Source of the DNA: Babesia bovis T2Bo
Lineage: Eukaryota; Apicomplexa; Aconoidasida; Piroplasmida; Babesiidae
Direction: 5' to 3'
NCBI RefSeq assembly: GCF_000165395.2
Contig: NC_010574.1
Location: forward strand, 62,001 to 126,000
DNA: 64,000 nucleotides
Shown here: positions 1-9,633 of the stretch, one piece after another
Numbering within the stretch: position 1 is the stretch's first letter
Layout of the letters: each line of letters starts with the position of its first letter
Notes under the pieces: generated by a model
The model's database searches: none
The model's input: only the letters and a program-made list of their open reading frames with translations
Told to the model about the DNA's origin: nothing
Made by a program: the position numbers and the translations under genes

Positions 1-1049
1 AGAAGATCGAATGCCACGCCTCTTTCTCTTGGAGGTAGACTTGGATTTATCAACAGTAAATCCACATTTGACCTTACTAAGTAAACCCAGTAAAAGGGTA
101 CCAAATCGGTTAACAACAACCCCTTTCATACCCGAATGGCACTCAAGAAGAGCAGTTAGCTTAGTAGACGCTATAGAAGATAACTTGCTGTCACCATTAA
201 ATAGGGTGGTCACAAGGATGTCCAACAACAAACCCTCTTGCTCAGGCTTCTTAGCCAACATCTCAAAAACATACTGCAGCATACGACGCTGGACAAAAAA
301 TACACCACCCTCAAGCTGATCTTTTACCAACTAAAACAATGTCAATATACCAAACGGCATAACTAACCTGAATATAAGCGGCGTATGCCCCTTTGAAAAA
401 GTCCTCAAAACTAACAGCATGAAGAACTAAACGAGCGTTTGGATCCAATGAATCCCAAGTCGATGCACCATTCTTCTCCCATAAAGATAAATGGTAACTT
501 AAAAAGGTAACACAAGAAGTGTCGAGTTGATCAATGTAACGTAACTTGCGATTTGGCAGTACCTCCATAAATACAGCATGCATACGCTCAACAGCTGACA
601 TCATCACCCGCAAAGCACTGTTTTGACACATGTTAAACAGGGAAGTTATAAACTTGTAATTCAGAGGACAGCATTCAGAAGCCAGGACAGCCATAGAATC
701 CAATGAGTCAGTTAAAGTAGCAACCGATTTCTTTTCTGCAAGACTTAATCGATACATAAAAAAACATACCTAGAGGTAAAAATACATCCTTAGCAGCAGT
801 GCGCATCCAAGCCTTCTGCGAGTCGTTCGCACAAGTGTAACGAGAATAGGCACGAGAAAGAACGTTAAGTAACTCCTTGCCCTCTCGAAGCAATTTAGCC
901 GAACTCATAACTTTTACATCATCCTTCGAACTAAAATTACCAACATTATGCTGAGCAACACCGTGCCAATCAGTAGATTCGTACGCATTAATGATAGACA
1001 GCAATGTGCCGTCAGCTACACCGCGACCAACGGGCTGCAGAGATTTCAT
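1..1049 (-). CDS. MAK21: NOC1/MAK21 (CEBPZ-type) ribosome biogenesis factor, partial
   Basis: This is the N-terminal part of a CBF/MAK21 protein. In yeast and human the family acts in the nucleolus with Noc2 on pre-60S maturation and export. The start is the ATG at 1047-1049. Two short introns join the frames: one of about 33 nt near 737-769 (GTATGT...TGCAG) and one of 36 nt near 333-368 (GTTAGT...TTTAG). After the second, the frame reads QRRMLQYVFEMLAKKPEQE and then CHSGMKGVVVNRF. These match the family blocks KPEQE...L and KHPNMKGVV, which I know from human CEBPZ. The C-terminal CBF domain lies beyond the left edge. The family call rests on the spliced exon 3; exons 1-2 alone would not be recognisable. 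Confidence 0.75.
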
Positions 1050-1239
1050 CGTAAATCAGTAAACAACATAACATATGTTAAACTAATATAGATGATATAA
1101 ATATGTGCGATAAAACGTTTTTAATAAAATGTAAAAACAGCACAGGGCAAAAAAAGCCTGTTCCAACAATGATTCTTGAAGGCAGTATAAAACCTACACA
1201 GAACAAAACAGTAGACAGAAATGATCGTGGGCACATTAT

Positions 1240-3291
1240 ATGCATAAAAGAATTTTAGGGTATACAGAGAGTGGCCTACGTGCCAAAAGGTCACTGTATT
1301 TAGGAAAAGTTACATTCACAACCAGGAGGTGTGTAACCTTCCACAAGAGCATTGCACTAATAACGGCGATTTACATTTTGATTTGTCTTCCAACAGCCAA
1401 AGGATATGCCATACAATCACAATGGCATAAATATTCCACACTCGTGGCGAATATAGGAAATAATGTATGCTCGGAAGGAGGAACATCTGAAAGAAACTTA
1501 AAATATCACACAGAATGTAGAGTGTTTTCTATAACGGAAAACCCAGAATACAACAATGAAGCATTTGATGGCGATAACCGGGAAACGAGAAATGATGCCG
1601 AAATAAACAGTAATAAGGAGCAGAATGACACGAATCTAATAGACAAAGATCGTGATACAAGCATTGGCGCATCTGATTGCAGAGATATGACAACAAAACA
1701 ACTTTCTAACGTTGAATTTGATGAATCAATTGAGGACAGTATAGATTCAGATGGTATATCTGATGATAATATTGATACTTCAAGAGAGACGGGGGCAGTA
1801 AAAGATTTCGGGGCCCATAATGAAACATCGACCATATCAGAATTATCTTATAGTACACCAAAAAATGAGCAAGATGATAAAGATGCACATGAAACAATCC
1901 CATTTAAACTTAACGGGCCAGAGGACAAAGTCAATAACATGCTGTCTAAACGAATATTCGTTAAAAAACTGTTCAAACGAGTGCCACAAATTAGTGATAC
2001 GACAAGCATACTAGTAAGATCAAAGGCCCATGTCAAGGGTAAAGTAGGATCACGCCAAGACCTGGCAATGGGCAATTCAAACAAAATCAAAAACGTAGAT
2101 ACAGTAGAGGAACCTGTATACGATGGGAAACCGCTCTATGCAGGAGTGTATAATGGTCTAACACCATGCAAACATACACAAAAGAGAATTATCAGAGAAA
2201 TAAAAGTTAAAGTGGATTGGTATGCCCATAGCATCACTCACCAAATCAAAAACGTTACCACGTTCTATGAACAATTGCTAAGGTATATACACCCCTTCCA
2301 GTATCAAATGCTTATGACTTCTATATACGAACTACATCATACGAAGCAAATTAAGATGGAATTTAAAGAACTAATGGAACAACTGAAACAATATAAAGTA
2401 AATATAATAAATAGAGCAAACAATTTTAATTCAAAAATAGGACATGTAAGAAAATGTAGAGAAGCATTCGTTATGGCAAAGGCGTTTATACTCCAGCTCG
2501 ATGAATTCTATAAAGAAGCAGAAACATATATAGATCTGTACCGAATGTTCGCCAAACACTTTAGAAAACTACCGGTATTGGACATTAAAAAACCAATCGT
2601 AACTATAATAGGCTGTCCCAATGTTGGAAAGAGTACTCTATTCCTCGATATATGCAAAGCACCGGTTCAAAAGATCAATCAGATAGACCTAAAGGAAGAC
2701 CTACCAGAAACTATAGGCCTCATATCAGACGTCCTGGGACTGAAGTGGCAGGAAAATGTAGAACCCACGGTACAAAGATGCCAAGGAGAAGTTAAAGTCG
2801 CAGACTACAAGTTCAGTACAAAGTCTGTTGCAGTAGGAGAGGTGCATTATAGACTTGAAAACTTTACGGGAGAAGGACAGATATTAGACGTGCCACCACT
2901 CCTGTGGAGGAATACACCTAAAATCAACCCATATGAGAGATTAACAGTTAGTTTAAAGTTAATAATATACATTGCTCACAGTACGCTGCACTCAAGGACT
3001 TACCATCGGGAGTCATTTTTTGCTTCGACACGTCACAGAAACTGAATGAACAAATACAACTATACCGCTCTCTAGAATCTAGGTTCCCACATAGGCCGTG
3101 GATCAATGTTATCACCAAGGGTCATGATTCAGATATCTTAACAAAAGAGGTAAGTGTACAGATAGTCGTAAAATCACTTGCAGGATATCACCATTGTGCC
3201 AAGAGAAGAACTCATACACCATTTGTACCAAATGTTTAGCAACTTGGATTCCCTCCTAAAGGCGCAGCAGGTTGATACACAAAGTAAATAA
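1240..3291 (+). CDS. NOG1/Obg-family GTPase with N-terminal leader (organellar candidate)
   Basis: About 660 aa in three exons: 1240-2946, 2982-3149 and 3184-3291 (35- and 34-nt introns). Residues about 37-56 form a hydrophobic, signal-like stretch (ITAIYILICLPTAKG). An acidic, Ser/Asp-rich low-complexity region follows to about residue 230. The C-terminal third is NOG1-like: a helical YRMFAKHFRKLP lead-in, the G1 P-loop GCPNVGKST, a FSTKSVAVGEV segment matching NOG1 FTTKSLFVGH, and after splicing SGVIFCFDTS plus ITKGHD where NKCD (G4) is expected. Nucleolar NOG1 has no leader, so I infer an organelle-targeted relative, perhaps apicoplast. An alternative 22-nt intron at 3271-3292 would extend the protein to a stop at 3382. 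The ORF runs past 3045 only if the splices are used. Confidence 0.75.
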
Positions 3292-3592
3292 GAAACTAAA
3301 AGATAACGCACCAGCTACCAAAGAATTCGGGATCGATACCTTTTGTATTAAAAGTATTACTGGTGGCATTCATCCATCTTAATGGAGTAATTCATCGAAT
3401 CACTAGAGCCATAATCTATAATCGCAACATGTGACATCTGATCGTATATACGCAGATGTCACATGTCATCGCAAGGCAAACGTTTGAAACAGATACAATG
3501 TAAATGTTTTTGATATAGTACACGTACTATCTCTGCAGATCACATATCTAGTAAAAACTAGAACAATAAAAATGAATTCGATAGAGTTGAAC
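3292..3592. other. Convergent intergenic region
   Basis: About 300 bases between the convergent ends of the NOG1-like GTPase gene and COG4. The first 90 bases could hold an extra 3' exon of the GTPase gene (see that entry). Otherwise I see only AT-rich sequence and no RNA gene. Confidence 0.5.
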
Positions 3593-5930
3593 TCAGGTAT
3601 CAGTGGGCACGTCGTTGATGTCGGCATCAATGCGGAGTGAAAAGTAACGATCGATCAATTCACGTGAACCTTGACCTATAACAGTTTATCACTCATCACC
3701 AAAGACTTACTGTAAAGGTGTGATGTCTCCTCATGAGTACCACAGTTCAAAACATCAGTGATAAGAAGCAATGTGGCAAACTGGCTTCGATTATTTTGCT
3801 CATATGAAGTGCAGACATGCATCAGAGAGCGAACAATGCTGTCAAGGTACACTGCGCCGTACATTGTAAAGTGTTTGTCTAATATACTGTGCTCAAGGAA
3901 CTTGCAAATGCGCTCCGTTAACGTCTCCATGCAACGCAAGTAACTGGAACTCAAATAGAATGTAGAAAGATGACCGAAAACCAAACGAAGAGTAACTGAT
4001 ACGTTCTCCAAAAACGGATTCTCAGACTGTAAACGGATATACCCAAAACCTGATAGTAACTCACCATGCACAAGGAATAAGACTCTTCATCTATAACAAA
4101 GCTAATCGACGAAAAAGCATTCAGAGGTTCGAATATATGATACTACGACAGATTTGAATGATTATATAAATTAAAAACGTACCTTCAAAATACTCAATGC
4201 ACTTTTGCATGCCATGTCAAGTAACTCGTGGAAATCATGCATAACAGCATCCAAAGATTCCAAAGTGCTTTCCACTAAAAGTTTGTCATTAGTCTGCTGA
4301 GAAAACTCCTGAGTGAAGCAAGATGAAATCTCAGTCTTGAACTTCGATAAAAAGTTAAAGCATTCCTCAATGTTGTTCACACAATGAATGAAACTAAAAC
4401 GAGATGGAACAGACTCTGGTAAATCCTGCTTATTATGCTCAAAGTATTCATGTAGCATCTTATGCCATGAGTAGTTAACAAGATTGTCGGGATTCTGAAT
4501 TGAACATTAGAAAACACAAAATGATAAAATACCTCCAAATATACTTTGTATATGTTCTGACTATCCAATAAATTGCGAACGAGAGCGCCCTTCAATGTAC
4601 CCTGAATAATGGCTATAACCTGATTAAGAGTGGCGCAAGCAGCTTGTACGTCACCTGTGGACACAGCACGATGCTGTGCCTTCTGAAGCACAAAGAAGGA
4701 ATCATCAACAATAGTACTTGTGGAAGCAACATAGCCCTCATCAACCGAGGTGATATATATAGCGTCACTGTTAATGGCATGGTTGAGGCTGTTTGTCACT
4801 GCAGCATTCTCCAGACGCACATATAGTGACAAAATAGATTGAAGGATACAAGTTGCGTCAGTACATGAACCCACGTTATCCGTACCAACAGGTGTAAAAT
4901 CAATTGACCCGATCATAGAGCGTTGTATAGGAGATACGATGCTTTGATATGATGCCTCATAACCACACCAAAGTGAACTTAAATATGCGATATCGTCTAA
5001 AACCCGGTCTAAGGTCTTCATGTCTGAAACGTAATCAAAGAAGATAGCATCATCAGACAAACTGGATTCAATATTTGATAATACAGCATCAACATCAGAG
5101 TCAATGTTGCTGTCGCCAATCAATGGCGCGAAACCAGATATTAAAAATGAGCGGAATATCATACATGCTTCAGCAGATGTCAAAGCATGGATCTCCCGAC
5201 ATATACGAAGGTAGTCGCTAGAACCAAGCTCATTGTGCACGGCCTGAGCTTGACTCAGTAGCAGGACACCAGCACACTTTATAATTCCGTCAAGACGAAC
5301 TCCAACAGTAGATCCTTGATTTTTCGAGCATACTTCAGCCATACGCATCCTTACAATTTTGCAGTAGGATTCATAAGCCTCAGAACGAGCTTGAAGCGTA
5401 ATGGCAAGTCGAGTGTATAGCTGAGACTGCTCTGAAGTCAGATCGCCACGCAACTGCTCAATCACAAAGCATCGCAAACGACGCATCACATCATCAATGT
5501 AACCACGAGAAAGTACCTTAGATACCTCATCCCAGTAACCTTCATGTTTACACTCGTCAACAGTCCTAATGAAACTATGGATATTCTCTTTACAACCTGA
5601 ATGGTCCCCATCCTTATGACTCGATAAAATGCGCCAACCAAAATCGTATAAAACAGATACAAAATCAACCACCTTCACAGCACAGTTTAACTTGTCCAGA
5701 GCACAGGCACTTGTATCGGCAGCCCTGACAAAGCGACTGCTAAAGTCTTCAGTAGAGTCGAAGTTTTCATTAAGACATAAGTTTACACGTGAGATCAAGC
5801 AGGATTGTAATCTAGCGTTGCAATCCTCAACCAAAGACGTTGCTGAAGTCTCTAAAAGTGACAGATTGTCCACTATCTCAACCTCACGAGAATCCAAGCG
5901 ATTAGACAATGTCTTCAAAATATCGACCAT
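3593..5930 (-). CDS. COG4: Conserved oligomeric Golgi complex subunit 4 (COG4)
   Basis: COG4 belongs to lobe A of the COG vesicle-tethering complex, which works in retrograde traffic at the Golgi. The gene starts at the ATG at 5930 and has five exons joined by short introns, including 38 nt ending TTTACAG near 4028 and 35 nt near 3676-3710; the stop is TGA at 3593-3595. The order of features follows human COG4: an N-terminal helical part (LDKLNCAVKVVDFVSVLYD), ARSEAYESYCKIVRMRM, then LGSSDYLRICREIHAL, matching human PGRLYTLIKYLQ. The C-terminal part (MYGAVYLDSIVRSLMHV, then SRELIDRYFSLRIDADIND) matches the human LGGLQFDKELRSLIAYL and ALRIDF blocks. The length of roughly 740 aa is close to the human 785. 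The last exon is only about 80 nt and is easy to miss. Confidence 0.85.
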
Positions 5931-6463
5931 AGTGCTGACCGCACCAATAATCTTATCTGCGCATCTAATCTATACATATACAACCAAAATTCGCATATAT
6001 TGGTGGCGACAAACTAAGAACTTTAGCAAAGAATCATAAATGCATCAAAACAGTGACGACGTCGAATTTGTAGATTCAAATAAATAAGAATACCTAAATT
6101 TACACGTCAAAATCAATATACACGAAAATATATGGATGGAGCACACTTCTTTGATATTATGTCCGGAATGTGTAATACTAATGTGCTAACAATAGACCGC
6201 TATGCACAATAGAATCTACAAAACAATACACATCGCAACGTACATACGACATTTCAACTTCAATTAGTTATAAATGCAAATAAAAGCGATTCGAATCCAT
6301 AGTGATGTGCAACATACGATAATATAGGAAAAACTTGGACAACAAAAGTAGTACAAAATCAGTAACAGTCATCTATGAGATGAAACGGCCTAACCATTGA
6401 ATAGGCAAAGAGATAGTGAATAAAATGTAATCTAACTCAAGGGGTGTAAGAAGACACCGTCCC
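5931..6463. promoter_or_regulatory. Divergent intergenic region between COG4 and IF-1
   Basis: About 530 bases of AT-rich DNA between the start codons of COG4 (minus) and the IF-1 gene (plus). By position it must carry both promoters and 5' UTRs. I see no clear motif, RNA gene or coding exon. Confidence 0.4.
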
Positions 6464-6916
6464 ATGCAACGCTACATCAGAGAAGGGACATATGTTCCCA
6501 TCATCCTGTTTAGCGTCATCCTTACAACGTGCGCATTTCAAGTCAATCATAGACCACTTACACCTTATGGAGCAATATATGGCCAAGCAGAAGGAGTAAA
6601 AGTACCCAACCTAGGGCCAATCGTAAAGGGAAACAAGGTACAGGCAGATGGATATGTAGTAGAATGCAGAGGTGGAACGTCATACGTAGTACAGATAGCT
6701 AATTCATATAAGACTGTAGGTCAGATGTTTTAAATTAATAATGCTACCCAGGTGCTATGTGAACTAGGAGGTACACTATACCGCAAACGCAAGCTGTTGA
6801 CAATAAATACCAAAGTTAAAATAGAAATGCACATATTCGCACCAGATAGAGGTAGAATTGTACAGCGTTTAGACTCTTTAGAAGAATTGTTATCAGCATC
6901 TAAAGTGAAGCGATAG
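6464..6916 (+). CDS. infA: Translation initiation factor IF-1, leader-bearing (probable apicoplast)
   Basis: Two exons, 6464-6715 and 6752-6916, joined by a 36-nt intron, give 138 aa. The N-terminus is a signal-peptide-like hydrophobic run (YVPIILFSVILTTCAFQ) followed by about 40 residues of transit-like sequence. The rest is an S1/OB fold of IF-1 type: QADGYVVECRGGTSYVVQI, then across the splice VLCELGGTLYRKRK, then VKIEMHIFAPDRGRIVQRL. The last matches the bacterial signature KVEMSPYDLTKGRITYR. IF-1 is a prokaryotic-type factor, and a signal peptide plus transit peptide is the apicoplast import route in this phylum. I infer it serves plastid ribosomes. Without the splice the frame stops at a TAA just after 6728. 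Confidence 0.85.
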
Positions 6917-7079
6917 TTGAAACAAATAATTGCAGAAGTAATGATCTTTACTAATTTCATGCTATGATCATATAAAAAACGAGGGCAACAATAGCATTGA
7001 GATAATATATAACGATAATGACACATGTGGTATTTTAAAAAAACCGATGATAAAACCGGGCAACGAATTCAGTCGCATC

Positions 7080-7859
7080 TCACGCCGATGAACCATGCTT
7101 CATAGCATGCATCTGAAGGATACGGAGAACTGTAATCAGTGGATCACTTGTTTCAATCTCCTGCTCAAGCAAAATCAACTGACAATCAGCAGAACCTTTC
7201 TTATACTACAGCTTATATAATTGCAATCATTGTAGCATACCTCAACAATCGCAAGACGGTCACGATCATCTTGGGATAGCTTCTGTATTATGTTGCTGCG
7301 CTAAAGAAATTCAGAAACAATAACATATACACCCACCAAAAAAGAATCATAAGCATCTAACAACTGTAGGTCTTCGAAACCATAAACTGCCTTTACCTGT
7401 AGAAAATATTACAACAAAGAAAAAACAACTAACATCAGATAAATGAATTTCCAACGGAACGTGTTCACCTTCAACGGTTAAAGTCTGTATATAATATTAC
7501 TTATGAGATATCAAAAAACTACCCGAAGGTTGCAGTCCAAACGATAACGAGCTTTCTTGAATTCCTCTGTTTCAAGCAATATTCGAGTGCAATTTAAGAA
7601 TTTTTGAGCTCGAGAAGCAAATATGCCAACCTACAATGTTGCTAAAAACATATAACAACACCAACCAGCTGCTTCAGCTCCTCTTTGCGGTAATCGTCGT
7701 CCTTGGCATTCGATGGATTGCAAGGAGCCTATACAGGGTATGTAAATTAAACCTCAACGTACATACCTCGTCACTCTCAGCTCGAGGCACACAACTACGA
7801 AACAAACAATCCATAGTGTCTGAAACCCCCGAAAATAAACAACGCTCAGTATCCTCCAT
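7080..7859 (-). CDS. Unrecognised small protein, about eight exons
   Basis: Hand-assembled gene on the minus strand. From the ATG at 7859 the exons read MEDTERCLFSGVSDTMDCL, then KDDDYRKEELKQL, FASRAQKFLNCTRILLETE, FKKARYRLDCNLR, TLTVEGEHVPLEIHLSD, VKAVYGFEDLQLLDAYDSFL, SNIIQKLSQDDRDRLAIVE and LILLEQEIETSDPLITVL, with a stop at 7080-7082. Every junction is a GT-AG intron of about 33-45 nt in a consistent phase, and the total is about 170 aa. It is mostly helical and charged, with no signal peptide or membrane span. I do not recognise the family. The series of in-phase short introns is the main evidence that it is real. Its start codon overlaps that of a small gene on the other strand. Confidence 0.55.
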
Positions 7860-8052
7860 GGCAGAACCAAAGGAAATAAACCGAAGTTATGATAACGTAA
7901 TCCCGCGTACAGCTAGAGAAGTATACAATATAATGATGTTGACACATATATTACAGGTATTATAACACAGATCTAATCCTTAAGTAGCCCATTACATTGC
8001 GAAATTCAAAGAAATGTACAAGACGCGCGATCGTCACACCCTAGTAAATTAG
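7858..8052 (+). CDS. Possible very small gene, divergent from the previous one
   Basis: From the ATG at 7858 the frame reads MAEPKEINRSYDNVIPRTAR and then EVYNIMMLTHILQ, followed by a GTATTA donor-like site. About 30 nt later a good-looking frame (AHYIAKFKEMYKTRDRHTL) runs to a TAG at 8050-8052. The phases of donor and acceptor do not fit perfectly in my reading, so the exon join is uncertain. It would be a charged protein of about 55 residues. I do not recognise it. Confidence 0.3.
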
Positions 8053-8620
8053 TAGCAGTGTTGCGCCAGCTTATAATTATGGCAACACATTAGTGATAAA
8101 TTGGTAATTAATATATAATACTGGTAGGTGTAGTGTAAAATGGTCGATTTGTGCCCATGTGTAGTATGTTTAGTTTTGGTTATATAGACCACGTGATACA
8201 AACGCCTCAATGGTGCCCCTAAAGACTGATCAATTAAAACAACGCTATCACTTGGTGTGCTACCTTTCTATAATCGAACACACAAACGATATGGACAAAA
8301 AACAATTGCGTAAGTCAGTTGAGAATTTTCAACGGCAATCTCTGCACATACCATTAAATCAAATGTGACTAAGTGAAATAGACCAGAGAATAAGAACACG
8401 CATGTATCATTTTATCCACAATGACTGTCTATAGGATTCCCATCACTAAGATAATTCCGATCGCTCATAAGTACTTTTGTAAAATTGCCTCAATGTCTAG
8501 ATATCAGAATATAATACATAGGTATAAGAATCTATACAGGTCATCGTCGACATAACCAATGCATGTTGATAGCATATAGTCGTACCGCAATATATAAATA
8601 AACCAATTTCGTGCGGCCAA
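8053..8620. other. Intergenic region upstream of the TBC gene
   Basis: About 570 bases of AT-rich DNA. I found no coding exon, RNA gene or repeat that I can support. Confidence 0.4.
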
Positions 8621-9633
8621 ATGAAGAGCATCTGGCCCATGCATAGACACAAAGACAATAGTATATGTCCGACGTCTGCTATATTGAATATCAGCTACTA
8701 CAACTCAAACATGGAACTAAAACCACATGATAGAAAAAGAATTGCCAAACGAATGATAGAAAGGGTGTCAGACTTTGAACGTGGTATCATGTGGAAAATA
8801 TGGGCACATACAGAAGAGTATAAAGAACGCTCTCCAAGAGGATTGTACACTCACCTCGTAAATTTTAACATGTGTGAACATGACGCAGCAATAAAAAACG
8901 ATGTAAATCGTACCTTTCCAAATCATTCAGTATTCAACGAATCAAATTATACACAACAGATACTATTCAACGTACTGCGCGCATATGCAATGTATAACCC
9001 GGACGTAGGTAGGTATATCACAACCCAATTATCTAAACAACAGGATACTGCCAGGGGATGGCATTTATCGCAGGAATGCTCGTAATATATATGGATGAAG
9101 AAGATGCGTTCTACACAATGGTACGAACAAAGTATGCTAATACGATGTGCAACAGATAAGTGTGATGGAGAAACACGATATCAATAAGTTCTTTCTCCCT
9201 CAAATGAAACATTTGGAAAAATATTGCCATGTCCTGGACCTATATCTTAACCGCAAGATGAACCAATTATACCTCCATCTACAAAAGAACAATGTCAACA
9301 CCAAAATAATCGCATCACAGTGGTTCCTCACACTGTTTACCTACAGCTTCTCAGTAGAAACAGCCGCCATATTGTGGGATGCAATATTAGCCATGGAAGA
9401 TAATTATGTACTATCGATCGCCGTAGCCATCTTCAAACTTCTCGAGGTATGGATACATTCTAATGATTAACACACTGTAGGGGATACTGATCAACGCCAA
9501 ACAAGATGAACTACAAGATATCCTGAAAGATCTAACGCCATACGTATCTGCAAGGGTGATATTACGCCACATAGATAAACAAAAGTATCAGAAGGAAACT
9601 ACAAAGCTATTTAAACATTATTATCAAAAGTAG
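8621..9633 (+). CDS. TBC-domain Rab GTPase-activating protein
   Basis: Four exons, 8621-9008, 9044-9120, 9156-9446 and 9481-9633, joined by introns of 34-35 nt, give about 302 aa. Both catalytic fingers of a TBC Rab-GAP are present. The arginine finger is in AAIKNDVNRTFPNH (family IxxDxxR). The glutamine finger is in VGYCQGM, which forms only when the first intron is removed. The later family block SQWFLTLFTYSF is also present. The domain fills almost the whole protein, so this is a minimal TBC protein like yeast Gyp-type GAPs or the EVI5 class. It should speed GTP hydrolysis on a Rab in vesicle traffic; the Rab cannot be told from sequence. A second start, MELKPHD, lies at 8711. The last 23 bases overlap the end of the opposite gene. 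Confidence 0.88.

Noticed and set aside
1240..2600. Idea that the acidic N-terminal part of the NOG1-like gene is a separate gene
   Set aside because: The frame is continuous into the GTPase part with no stop, and no start or splice signal is needed between them.
7636..7965. 109-codon plus-strand frame starting MLLKTYNN
   Set aside because: Its first two thirds run antisense to several in-phase exons of the minus-strand gene; only the part from 7858 is kept as a weak candidate.
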